From Paenibacillus glycanilyticus (GTDB taxonomy: Bacteria; Bacillota; Bacilli; Paenibacillales; Paenibacillaceae): a stretch of 64,000 bases of DNA. A program made the translations under genes and the position numbers. The stretch lies in the NCBI RefSeq assembly GCF_023715145.1, contig NZ_JAMBNP010000005.1:248001-312000 (forward strand). Direction: 5' to 3'. Of this stretch, positions 50,863 to 58,982 are shown one piece after another (position 1 is the first letter of the stretch; every line of letters begins with the position of its first letter). The notes beneath the pieces were generated by a model. That model was given only the letters and a program-made list of their open reading frames with translations, had not been told where the DNA came from and did no database searches.

Positions 50863-52488
50863 TTATGAAGTCGTTTTGAACGTATAAGATTTGCGGGAGG
50901 CTTCGCGGTTCTTCGAATCGTAGACGATGATCTCGATTTTGTGGCTGCCTGCTGTCAGCTTGTCCGGCTGAATCGGGAAGGTGTAAGGATATTGCTGGCG
51001 TGTCAGAACAACAGCGCCATCCACCTTGATGACCACTTTTCCGATGTAAGGATCATAGGTTTTTACCCATACAACGCCGGTGGCGGCCTTCCCAATGGTG
51101 CCTTGGTTAGCGAACTTGCTCACGCTTTTCGTATAGCTGCTTGATCCCGATGCTACCTTCGATAAGTAATAAGGATCTTCAATCATCTTACTGTAGGAGC
51201 TGAGCAATGCCGGGCTCTCCGTCAAGCTGAAGTTGTTCAGGCTGCGTTCCGCGCTGTAGGAATCCGTCAGCGTATTGAGACTGAACCAGTTGATGGATTT
51301 CACCCGCGGATATTTCAGCTTTGCTCCGTGGTAGAGCATGTTCATCTTCGTGATGGCAAAATTCACGGCTGAAGTATTGCCCGCTTTGCTGAAGTGCGTG
51401 GCGCCAAATTCGCTGATCATCATCGGCTTGCGGGAAGCGTACAGCTTGTAGGTATAGTCCACGGAATCAAGCGGATTGACCTGGTCGGCAGGCTCTTTAA
51501 CGTTGCCGTTGAAATATTTGACGCTGTAGATGCTAAGGCCTACCCAATCGACCCAATCGTCTCCGGGATAATAAGCGGCGATTTTTTGCTTCGGATTAGC
51601 CGCAGGCGACCAGACCATCGCGACATTCGGAGCTTCTTCCTTCATCACCTTCGAGACGAGCCGGAACTTTTCGATGTACAGCGACGGATTGCCGTTCCAC
51701 TTCACCCAGCTGCCGTTCATTTCGGAGGCGAACCGAAGGAAGATCGGTACGCCGGCAGCTTTGGCATCGCGCGCAAATTTGCGTAAATACGCATCATCCT
51801 TGACCGCGGTTAGCCCGTTGTCAGGCTGCAAGGCAAGCTGAATAGCTCCGCCGGCTTTCTTAACCGTATCCGCCCAATGATAAGGAAAAGCGCTGCCGTA
51901 TTTATGATAATTGAAATAGATAGCATGCTGCTTGCCGGCCAGCTTGTTGAAGGCGCCAAACTTGCCGTCCTTGGCCTTTTCAACACCGCTGTCTTTTTCG
52001 ATATAAGCACCGATGTACATCCCCGATGCCGGCTCGAACTTCGCTAAATTGCCGGATCCTGAGGAGGAGGCACCGGCTTTCTCCAGGTAAAGATCAATCT
52101 GCGTATTAAGCGCGTCGGCTTTGGCCAATACGGCAAAATACGTGTTCAAATCGCCTGATTTTTCACCAATGGCCTTATGAATCTTGGCTTCCCGGTAATA
52201 GGCGTCGGCTGCCTTCTGGAACTGGTTGTCCTTCGTATAAGCTTCTGCCAGCTTCCGCAAATATCCGGCTTGCGCCGATTGGGCAACGGCAAGCTCAAAC
52301 TCCCTGATTGCCAGCTTAATCTGACCTTTATTCATATAAGCAACGCCATTCGTATAATGCTTCCAGTGGTGAACGGTATCGGCTGCGCTTGCTGTCCGAG
52401 CAAACGGCTGTACCGTTAAGGCCAGAATAAACGCCATCACAAGAATGAGGCGTAATCCCCGCCAGCCTTTCTGCCGAGCGATTGTCAT
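50863..52488 (-). CDS. Secreted GH26 beta-mannanase with TPR-like N-terminus
   Basis: 541 residues. A signal peptide (helix LRLILVMAFILALTVQPFA, likely cut after TASA) is followed by a helical TPR-like region (about 40-140; GVAYMNKGQIKLAIREFELAVAQS) and a Ser/Gly linker. The GH26 catalytic domain (about 150-430) has acid/base E256 in FASEMNGSW and nucleophile E360 in ISEFGATHF. A C-terminal Ig-like domain (about 455-541; VVWVKTYDPYIGKVVIKVDG) closes the chain. It probably cuts mannan or related beta-glycan outside the cell. The start follows AGGAGGG. The TPR-GH26-Ig arrangement is unusual. Confidence 0.88.
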   Translation of the reverse strand: MTIARQKGWRGLRLILVMAFILALTVQPFARTASAADTVHHWKHYTNGVAYMNKGQIKLAIREFELAVAQSAQAGYLRKLAEAYTKDNQFQKAADAYYREAKIHKAIGEKSGDLNTYFAVLAKADALNTQIDLYLEKAGASSSGSGNLAKFEPASGMYIGAYIEKDSGVEKAKDGKFGAFNKLAGKQHAIYFNYHKYGSAFPYHWADTVKKAGGAIQLALQPDNGLTAVKDDAYLRKFARDAKAAGVPIFLRFASEMNGSWVKWNGNPSLYIEKFRLVSKVMKEEAPNVAMVWSPAANPKQKIAAYYPGDDWVDWVGLSIYSVKYFNGNVKEPADQVNPLDSVDYTYKLYASRKPMMISEFGATHFSKAGNTSAVNFAITKMNMLYHGAKLKYPRVKSINWFSLNTLTDSYSAERSLNNFSLTESPALLSSYSKMIEDPYYLSKVASGSSSYTKSVSKFANQGTIGKAATGVVWVKTYDPYIGKVVIKVDGAVVLTRQQYPYTFPIQPDKLTAGSHKIEIIVYDSKNREASRKSYTFKTTS

Positions 52489-52736
52489 TTGTCATGCCCT
52501 CCTAATTTGTCCTATAGCTTGTTCTGTCTGCCTGGAATAGGCATATCTTTCTACAGTTATCGGCTTCATGCCTATACAGGTGAATACTTGTCCGCAATTG
52601 CCTACTTAAGACCTAGTAAGCCTTATTACACATGTACCTTTAAGTTTGAAACGGATCATAATCAAGCGCGCTTAAGCAACCTTTTTCTGGAAAATAAAGT
52701 CTATTACATGAATGATGAAAAAGGGAGGCTTAACGG

Positions 52737-54275
52737 ATGAAGCTAACTGCTGTAACGAACAAAGTATTCATTGTTCTTGTCCTTCTATCGGGCTGCAGTT
52801 ATGATCCAACTCCAAGCAACAAGGCCGTTGCGCCGCCAATAACCAAGGCTTCTGCCGTCAGTGATTTGCCGCCGGCATCTATTGAGCCCGCTGCTAGCGG
52901 AGATTTGCGAATAAATAGAGTCAAGCATAATAACGGCTTCTCCTTTCCTTTACATATTTCGGAAGGAGTTAACGGTTTTGTCGCACAAACATTGCCTGCC
53001 CCTCATGATCATAATCTTGTTGCCCATCTTGTTCGGAGGATTACGGATGAGGCGGAGGGCAAAAGGTTCCAGCTGGATATCGTAACCATTAAGCCCAAGG
53101 CGGAAGAATACCGCGTATTTCCGGTTGCGGATGTAATCGTACAGGATGATTACTCCGTGGATTCCATTGCTAGAGCATATGGATATAACGATGATGATCA
53201 GCTTGTTCTTGTCCAGCCTAAGGAACGGGATGACGGGCAGAAGGGCGTGCAATACAATGTGGTCTCAATCGATCTTTACACCGGCCGAATCCAGAATATT
53301 GCTGCGGATGCGGTGCCCGATGTATCGCCAACCTTCTTCGCGAAAGGATGGATGAACGATTCCGGGCAGCTGTATTTGAACAGCTATTCGGATGGCCGTA
53401 TGTGGTCCGTAGATACGAGAAGCGGTCAGGTTCGGGAATTTGAAGGAAGCTTCAAGAATGAATGGCCGTTGTATCTGCTTACCGCTTCGCCAAACGGCAA
53501 TCTATTCTGGCATGAAGAAGACGAGGGCTTCCGGCTGTACAATCGGAACGGGGAGCTTCTTAAGGTCATTCCTCAGACGCTTGGCTTTCATGCCTATCCG
53601 GCTTTCGAATGGAGCCCCGACAGCCGTTATGCGGCCTTAGCCTTTACCTTAAGCGACAGCCAGGGCAATGTTTTGGGCGGAGAAGAGGCGTACCTCATTG
53701 CTCCTGAAGCGGTGGCTTTCTATGACGAGAGCGGGAATTTAACTTGGGATGTGCAGGCGAAGCCTAAGGAAGGTCTGACGAATGTGGATTGGAACGGCTG
53801 GCTCGCGGAAGGGGATGAAGGAGTTCTGTCCTGGTACCGGCTGGAACGTTCGGAAGAGGGAGAGGCTCCCCGCAAAGCAGATCTGAGCTACGCCTTGGCT
53901 AATGTGACAACGGGCAAGGTGACTGAACTAACGCAAGCGGAACAGCTGGAAGAGTTGAAGTTGCCGGTTCCGGTAGTAAACAAGTCAGACCAGCTTTTGT
54001 TTATTGACCGTGAAGAGGGGCTGTACTGGTTACCGGGAGAAGCCGCGCAGGCGATCTATTATCAACTTCTCTCCAAACCAACGGATGCACAGCTCGTGTG
54101 GTCCATGTATGATTTTGATACGGGAAAAACGACGGTAACCCGCTATAATCCGGCGACTCATGCCGCATTTGCAACGGTACTTGAAGACCAGCTTGGGTAT
54201 GAGCTCCAGCTGATCGACGATACGCTGATTGTCGACAACAAGATGAATTACAGATGGATACATGAAATAAAATAG
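52737..54275 (+). CDS. Lipoprotein with predicted beta-propeller (YqgU-like?)
   Basis: 512 residues. Signal peptide and lipobox LLSGC place it on the outer face of the membrane. A Pro/Ala-rich linker follows, then repeated strands such as YNVVSIDLYTGRIQNI, MWSVDTRSGQVREF, PAFEWSPDSRYAALAFT and MYDFDTGKTTVTRYN, typical of a WD40-like beta-propeller. It resembles the B. subtilis YqgU group, but I am not sure of family. GGGAGG precedes ATG 52737. Function is unknown. It is divergent from the mannanase with 248 bases between, where nothing else convincing is seen. Confidence 0.75.
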   Translation: MKLTAVTNKVFIVLVLLSGCSYDPTPSNKAVAPPITKASAVSDLPPASIEPAASGDLRINRVKHNNGFSFPLHISEGVNGFVAQTLPAPHDHNLVAHLVRRITDEAEGKRFQLDIVTIKPKAEEYRVFPVADVIVQDDYSVDSIARAYGYNDDDQLVLVQPKERDDGQKGVQYNVVSIDLYTGRIQNIAADAVPDVSPTFFAKGWMNDSGQLYLNSYSDGRMWSVDTRSGQVREFEGSFKNEWPLYLLTASPNGNLFWHEEDEGFRLYNRNGELLKVIPQTLGFHAYPAFEWSPDSRYAALAFTLSDSQGNVLGGEEAYLIAPEAVAFYDESGNLTWDVQAKPKEGLTNVDWNGWLAEGDEGVLSWYRLERSEEGEAPRKADLSYALANVTTGKVTELTQAEQLEELKLPVPVVNKSDQLLFIDREEGLYWLPGEAAQAIYYQLLSKPTDAQLVWSMYDFDTGKTTVTRYNPATHAAFATVLEDQLGYELQLIDDTLIVDNKMNYRWIHEIK

Positions 54276-54286
54276 AAAAGGCTAAT

Positions 54287-54321
54287 AGCCTGCCCTCGCA
54301 TTTAACGTTGGCAGGCTATCT
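54287..54321 (+). terminator. Stem-loop after the lipoprotein gene
   Basis: ATAGCCTGCC and GGCAGGCTAT form a 10-bp stem; the tail is only partly T-rich. Confidence 0.65.
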
Positions 54322-54348
54322 TTATGGTCATGCTATATGAGTACCGCA

Positions 54349-54645
54349 TCAGCTTCCACTGGTTATGCGGGCATTCTGTTGTTGTTTGCAAATGATTTTT
54401 CGTAAGCTGTCCCCGGATAAAAAATAAACCCGCTCAAGGTCAGCGATTGACTGCCCCTTGCAATATTCCGCATAGATCTCATCGTTGCGATCGTTGATCC
54501 GCGCTTTGGTGCCGCTCAGCTGTCCCCAGCCGGCACGCTCCTCGCTTTGTTTCGGAATGTAAAGCAATTCGCCATCAATATATTGCTGGATTTGCTTAAG
54601 CAGAGTCTGGGGAAGCACATCTTTCCCGTTTTTGTAACGCCCCAT
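54349..54645 (-). CDS. CD3324-like small helix-turn-helix protein
   Basis: 98 residues. The pattern YKNGKDVLPQTLLKQIQQYIDGELLYIP, then RNDEIYAEYCKGQSIADLERVYFLSGDSLRKII, is that of the CD3324/Mor-like family of small regulators with a C-terminal helix-turn-helix. The target is unknown. The minus-strand ATG 54645 follows AGAGGAGGG. It overlaps a 36-codon upstream frame by 50 bases, suggesting translational coupling, and its leader contains two perfect hairpins. Confidence 0.8.
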   Translation of the reverse strand: MGRYKNGKDVLPQTLLKQIQQYIDGELLYIPKQSEERAGWGQLSGTKARINDRNDEIYAEYCKGQSIADLERVYFLSGDSLRKIICKQQQNARITSGS

Positions 54646-54706
54646 CGAGGCCCTCCTCTAAAATTTGATTCTTTTGGCTTTCGTTGGCTTGTTTAGCGTT
54701 AAACAT
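54596..54706 (-). CDS. Possible 36-residue leader peptide overlapping the CD3324-like gene
   Basis: ATG at 54706 (minus) follows a very strong AAAGGAGGAGGG (54713-54724). The peptide (MFNAKQANESQKNQILEEGL... ending CASPDSA) is hydrophilic and ends 50 bases inside the CD3324-like gene. A longer version from ATG 54793 is open but has a poorly placed ribosome site. The strong ribosome site is the main support. Confidence 0.5.
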   Translation of the reverse strand: MFNAKQANESQKNQILEEGLDGALQKRERCASPDSA

Positions 54707-54758
54707 GGCTAACCCTCCTCCTTTCGTATTTTGCATTGCAATTATATTCGAAATTGAT

Positions 54759-54781
54759 GGGGGAACCGGGTAGGTTCCCCC
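54759..54781 (-). promoter_or_regulatory. Perfect hairpin in the CD3324-like gene leader
   Basis: GGGGGAACC-N5-GGTTCCCCC is a 9-bp G+C-rich stem between the two small frames of the leader. No T run follows on the minus strand, so it is not a standard terminator. Confidence 0.65.
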
Positions 54782-54790
54782 TATATGGGA

Positions 54791-54808
54791 CATTCGCTTA
54801 CGCGAATG
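54791..54808 (-). promoter_or_regulatory. Hairpin with a stop codon in its loop
   Basis: CATTCGC-GTAA-GCGAATG is a perfect 7-bp stem on the minus strand. The TAA stop of the 10-codon frame at 54798-54830 lies across its loop. Confidence 0.6.
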
Positions 54809-54830
54809 CCACCTCCTGGATCTGAATCAT
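54798..54830 (-). CDS. Possible 10-residue leader peptide
   Basis: ATG at 54830 (minus) follows AAAGGAGG at a 9-base distance and encodes MIQIQEVAFA and a TAA stop. The strong ribosome site and the hairpin around the stop suggest a translated leader, perhaps an attenuator. An overlapping 24-codon frame (54781-54855) has no ribosome site. Confidence 0.4.
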   Translation of the reverse strand: MIQIQEVAFA

Positions 54831-54999
54831 TTCGTTCAGCCTCCTTTCCGTTCATTTCGTCGGCCCGACATCTATATTAACGCATACAAAGGCGGCATCC
54901 CGCAAGGTCAAAAACGGTTAAATTTGTATTTTGCCAAAATCTAATTTTAAAAACATTCTCGCTTATGCTTCGTCTCAGCCGAATGCAGCGCGCCTCCAG

Positions 55000-55048
55000 T
55001 TGACATTCTTAAAATATTTAAATAAGATTCACCTATCTGACAGGTATA
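55000..55048 (+). promoter_or_regulatory. Promoter and GntR operator of the gntR-like gene
   Basis: TTGACA (55000-55005), 17 bases, TAAGAT (55023-55028), then ACCTATCTGACAGGTATA (55031-55048). The last is a near-palindrome (ACCTATC-N-GACAGGT) repeated with one change at 55792. It covers the expected transcript start, so autorepression is likely. Confidence 0.8.
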
Positions 55049-55063
55049 AAGGATGGTTGAAAG

Positions 55064-55744
55064 ATGGACCGTAAAATTAAGAAGCAGCATACGCATGAAC
55101 TCGTATCCGAAGAAATTATCAAATATATCGCGGAGAAGGAGCTGGAGGAAGGGGACAAGCTTCCGTCCGTTGACGAGCTCGTTAACATGTTTGGGGTCGG
55201 CCGTTCTTCTTTGCGCGAAGCGCTGCGATATTTGGAAGCGATTGAAATCGTCAAGGTCATTAACGGCAAGGGAATCTATGTAAGCGATTCGGGTTCTTAC
55301 CGATACAGCGGGAAAGTGAAAATCGACAACGAAAAATCGTTCCTGCTGGATATTCTGGATGTCCGGAGAGCGCTGGAGGGCAAGGCCGTGGAGCTTGCCG
55401 CAAGGCGGATAACGGACGGCAAAATCGAGGAGATGAAGGCCTGCTTGGCGGAGTACGACGAGCGAAAACAGAAAGGCCTGGATACGTCCGCGATCGATTA
55501 CGAGTTCCACCAGCATATTTACGACGCCGCAGCCAATCCGCTGCTTCACAGCGTGTATGATTCCATATCGGAGCTGGTCAAAAGGTTCTTTTCGGGTCCG
55601 TTTGGGGTGAAAGAGCTGTTCGATAATACGTATCCGTTTCACCGCACCTTATTCGACGGTATTGAAAGTCATGATTGGAAGCATGCGCTCAGCGAATTTA
55701 ACAAAATGATGGATATTATCGAAGAAACGATACGGGATTATTGA
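55064..55744 (+). CDS. GntR family (FadR subfamily) regulator
   Basis: 226 residues. The N-terminal winged helix reads EEIIKYIAEKELEEGDKLPSVDELVNMFGVGRSSLREALRYLEA, and the C-terminal all-helical FCD ligand domain has DVRRALEGKAVELAA, YEFHQHIYDAA and YPFHRTLFDGI with candidate metal-binding His residues. FadR/FCD regulators sense small acids and derivatives. AAGGATGG precedes ATG 55064. Identical-type operators before this gene and before the importer operon indicate control of both. Confidence 0.92.
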   Translation: MDRKIKKQHTHELVSEEIIKYIAEKELEEGDKLPSVDELVNMFGVGRSSLREALRYLEAIEIVKVINGKGIYVSDSGSYRYSGKVKIDNEKSFLLDILDVRRALEGKAVELAARRITDGKIEEMKACLAEYDERKQKGLDTSAIDYEFHQHIYDAAANPLLHSVYDSISELVKRFFSGPFGVKELFDNTYPFHRTLFDGIESHDWKHALSEFNKMMDIIEETIRDY

Positions 55745-55759
55745 CTGAAAATTTAGATA

Positions 55760-55809
55760 TTGACAATTCGTAAATACCTCACTTATATTAAACCTATCAG
55801 ACAGGTATA
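55760..55809 (+). promoter_or_regulatory. Promoter and GntR operator of the importer operon
   Basis: TTGACA (55760-55765), 17 bases, TTATAT (55783-55788), then ACCTATCAGACAGGTATA (55792-55809). This is the same operator as at 55031 apart from the central base. The arrangement relative to the -10 box is almost the same at both promoters. Confidence 0.8.
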
Positions 55810-55841
55810 CAGTATGATACTCAAATATGAGGGGGATTCCA

Positions 55842-57167
55842 ATGCATCAAAAGTCTTGGAAGAAATCGCTGTTATCCGTATCTATGATTGGTTTGGCACT
55901 CAGCTTGACAGTGACGGCCTGCAGCTCGTCCGGATCCAAGAATGGAGACGGTGGAGACGGCAAGGTAGTCACGCTTCGCATGATTGAAAGCTTGACGAGC
56001 CCTAACCGCACCGCAATTATTCAAGAAGGCATCAAGGCATTTATGGATCAGAACCCAAACATTAAGGTTGAATTGATTTCACCGCCGTTTGATCAGGCAG
56101 ACAACAAAATCAGAACGATGCTAAACGCTAAGCAAGAGCTCGATGTGCTTGAGGTTCGCGATCTCAACGTGGCGGAATTCGTGAACAATGGCTACGTGGA
56201 ACCGCTGAACGAGTATACGAAAAGCTGGGATGACTTCGGTACCGTCACCTCCGTTGCCCAGTCCGTCGCTTCCGTTGGCGACAAGCTGTATTTTATCGCG
56301 AACGGGCTTTATCAGCGGCAGCTGTTTTATCGCGCGGATTGGCTGAAGGAAGCGGGCATCACGGTTCCGGCTACATACCAGGAGTTAATTGATGCTTCCG
56401 TGAAGCTGACCGATCCTTCCAAGAACCGCTTCGGCTTCTCGTTCCGCGGAGGCTCCGGCGCAAACGCGGTTCCGGATACGATGATTCAGGCGTACGACTC
56501 GGAGAAAATCAATATCGATGACGCGATGTTCCTGAAGGACGGCGGCACCATCTATTCGTCTCCCGAAGCGAAGGAAGCGGTTGAGCAGTACGTGAAGCTG
56601 TATAAGGAAGGTTCTCCGCCGGACTCCATTAACTGGGGCTTCCAGGAACAAGTGCAGGCGTTTACGTCCGGGGTAACGGCATTCCTTCTGCAGGATCCGG
56701 ATGTTATACAGACTTTAACCGACAGCATGGAAGAAGGCACATGGGCAACCGCCCCGATGCCGAAGGGTCCGCAGGGCAAGGCGCTGATTTCAGCCGGCGG
56801 AGCGGGCTGGGGCATTACTTCTTACTCCAAAAACAAAGAAGCAGCCTGGAAGCTGATCAGCTTCCTGTCCTCGCCGGAAGAGAACACGAAGCTGTCGAAG
56901 AGCCATGGCACCGTGCCTATTCATTCTTCCGCCACGGAGGACGCTTTCTTCCAAAGCGGTCCATACAAGACACTGCTGGATATGACGGATCAGCCGGAAA
57001 CGTTCATTAACTTCAAACCGCCTTTCCAATATCCTGCCAACGGACAATGGGGTACGGTTGCCATGGAATCCGGACAGAGTATGCTGCTAGGCCAGACAAG
57101 CGTGGAAGACACGCTGAAGAAATGGGACGAATACTGGGTGAAAGCGAAAGCACAATTGAACAACTGA
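55842..57167 (+). CDS. ABC importer substrate-binding lipoprotein
   Basis: About 441 residues. Signal peptide SLLSVSMIGLALSLTV and lipobox VTAC are followed by a family-1 extracellular solute-binding domain (RMIESLTSPNRTAIIQEGIKAF, GAGWGITSYSKNKEAAWKLISF). It resembles sugar-binding proteins, but the ligand is unknown. AGGGGGA favours ATG 55842; an ATG at 55827 overlaps that site. It is the first gene of the GntR-controlled operon. Confidence 0.9.
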   Translation: MHQKSWKKSLLSVSMIGLALSLTVTACSSSGSKNGDGGDGKVVTLRMIESLTSPNRTAIIQEGIKAFMDQNPNIKVELISPPFDQADNKIRTMLNAKQELDVLEVRDLNVAEFVNNGYVEPLNEYTKSWDDFGTVTSVAQSVASVGDKLYFIANGLYQRQLFYRADWLKEAGITVPATYQELIDASVKLTDPSKNRFGFSFRGGSGANAVPDTMIQAYDSEKINIDDAMFLKDGGTIYSSPEAKEAVEQYVKLYKEGSPPDSINWGFQEQVQAFTSGVTAFLLQDPDVIQTLTDSMEEGTWATAPMPKGPQGKALISAGGAGWGITSYSKNKEAAWKLISFLSSPEENTKLSKSHGTVPIHSSATEDAFFQSGPYKTLLDMTDQPETFINFKPPFQYPANGQWGTVAMESGQSMLLGQTSVEDTLKKWDEYWVKAKAQLNN

Positions 57168-57233
57168 TCGGCATAAGCGGTGGGCGGCATACGATCCGCC
57201 CGCCGCATTTTACGAGCGGGGAAGGTGTTTGGT

Positions 57234-58115
57234 GTGAGCAAGCAACGAACGTACATATTACTCAGTCTACTCCCGGCATTGGCATTGCTGCTGGTGTTCA
57301 CGTTCTATCCTTTCTTGCAAGGGGTAGTGATGGCGTTTCAAAATTATGTGCTGTTTGACCTGACGAACGTTCAGTTCATCGGACTTCAAAATTTCGAAAC
57401 CGCGTTTCGGGACGCGAAGTTTCTTTCGGCGCTCGAGAACAGCGCGTATTGGGTGTTTTTCTCCCTTGTCTTGCAGTTCCTGGTTGGATTGTCGCTTGCG
57501 CTTCTGCTGCGCAAGAACTTCAGAGGAAGAGGCGTCTATCAAGGCTTCGTTTTCTATTCATGGGCTTTGTCCGGCTTCCTGATTGGCCTCATCTGGAAAT
57601 GGATGTTCAACTCGCAGATTGGCGTCATCAACGATCTGCTCATGCGGGTGGGCTTCATCGATACGCGTATCGGCTTCCTTTCCGATCCGAAATGGGCCAT
57701 GACGTCGGTTATCATTGCGAACGTTTGGTACGGGATCGCTTTTTTTGCCATCATGCTGCTGGCCGCGCTGCAATCGGTACCCGCGGATTTGTACGAAGCG
57801 GCGGAAATGGATGGAGCCGGCGGGCTGCGCAAGTTTTTTAACGTTACGTTTCCTTATATTCTGCCGACGGTTATTGCCACGACATTGCTTCGCGCTATAT
57901 GGATATTCAACGATCCGTCCATTATCTATGGTCTTACGAATGGCGGGCCTGCCGGAACGACCCACATTCTCTCCTCGCTCATGCTGGAGAAGATTATCTA
58001 TGGCGGGGATTACGGGATGGCAGCGGCGATTGGCGTTATCATGATCATCATTCTTATGCTGTATACCGTGTTTTATTTATTCGCGACCAGGTCCGAAAAG
58101 GCAGGTGACTTCTAG
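57234..58115 (+). CDS. ABC importer permease (MalF type)
   Basis: About 293 residues with six membrane helices, starting YILLSLLPALALLLVFTFYPFL. The ATPase-contact loop is YEAAEMDGAGGLRKFFNVTFPYI. GTG 57234 is chosen because GGGAAGGTG lies just upstream; a longer frame from 57180 lacks a ribosome site. It is followed immediately by the partner permease (stop at 58113-58115, start at 58116). Confidence 0.9.
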   Translation: MSKQRTYILLSLLPALALLLVFTFYPFLQGVVMAFQNYVLFDLTNVQFIGLQNFETAFRDAKFLSALENSAYWVFFSLVLQFLVGLSLALLLRKNFRGRGVYQGFVFYSWALSGFLIGLIWKWMFNSQIGVINDLLMRVGFIDTRIGFLSDPKWAMTSVIIANVWYGIAFFAIMLLAALQSVPADLYEAAEMDGAGGLRKFFNVTFPYILPTVIATTLLRAIWIFNDPSIIYGLTNGGPAGTTHILSSLMLEKIIYGGDYGMAAAIGVIMIIILMLYTVFYLFATRSEKAGDF

Positions 58116-58943
58116 ATGAAGCTGCGCGTGCTGACTGGTCTGAAGATGCTGTATCTAGCCGGTTATTTCCTGATCATGGTTTTTCCGTTGTATTGGATCG
58201 TGATCACTTCGCTAAAGCCGAAGAAAGAGATTTTTTCGTTGCCGATCCGGTATTGGCCGGAGAGGTTTACATTCGAAAATTACGCCAACATTTTTAAAGT
58301 ATCAAAGTTCCATGTCTATATCGGAAACAGTCTGCTCATATCGGTAATTGCTGCTGTTATCGTGATCTGCATTGCGACGTTAAGCGGATATGTAATGGCG
58401 CGGTTTCAATTCCGCGGGCATAAGCAGATCATGATGGCATTTTTCTCGACGCAAATGCTTCCCGGTTTTATTTCGCTCGCGCCGCTGTATCTGCTCATGT
58501 CCGACATGGATCTGATCAACAACCGGCTGTCCCTGGTTCTTACTTATACGGTCATGCTTATTCCTTTCTCTACGATCATGCTGCGAGGTTTCTTCCAGCG
58601 CATTCCGAGCAGTCTGGAGGAAGCGGCGATGATCGATGGCTGCTCCCGTTTGACGGCGTTGATCCGGGTCATTATTCCGGTCATGCTGCCGGGGATCGCA
58701 TCGACTTTTATTTTTGCATTCGTGCAAAATTGGAACGAGCTGTTTATGGCGGTTATGTTTATTGACGACGAAAGCCTGAAGACGCTGCCCGTGGCTATGA
58801 ATTCCTTTGTCATGAAATTCGACGTGGATTGGGGCTCCATGTCCGCCGGCACCGTATTGTCGGTTATTCCGACGGTTGTTCTGTTCGCGTTCGCGCAGCG
58901 CTATATCGTGGAAGGGCTGACGCAGGGTGCCGAGAAGGGTTAA
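58116..58943 (+). CDS. ABC importer permease (MalG type)
   Basis: 275 residues. The first helix is LYLAGYFLIMVFPLYWIVITSL, the ATPase-contact loop EEAAMIDGCSRLTALIRVIIPV, and the C-terminus QRYIVEGLTQGAEKG is typical. It begins directly after the stop of the first permease. No ATPase gene follows; a PLP enzyme gene lies 39 bases downstream, apparently in the same operon. Confidence 0.92.
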   Translation: MKLRVLTGLKMLYLAGYFLIMVFPLYWIVITSLKPKKEIFSLPIRYWPERFTFENYANIFKVSKFHVYIGNSLLISVIAAVIVICIATLSGYVMARFQFRGHKQIMMAFFSTQMLPGFISLAPLYLLMSDMDLINNRLSLVLTYTVMLIPFSTIMLRGFFQRIPSSLEEAAMIDGCSRLTALIRVIIPVMLPGIASTFIFAFVQNWNELFMAVMFIDDESLKTLPVAMNSFVMKFDVDWGSMSAGTVLSVIPTVVLFAFAQRYIVEGLTQGAEKG

Positions 58944-58982
58944 CGCCGGATTGCACAATAACGGAAGGAAACAAACCTAGCA

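Noticed and set aside
52489..52740. 83-codon frame in the gap before the lipoprotein gene
   Set aside because: It has no ribosome site, an unusual composition and no family resemblance, and it begins inside the mannanase leader.
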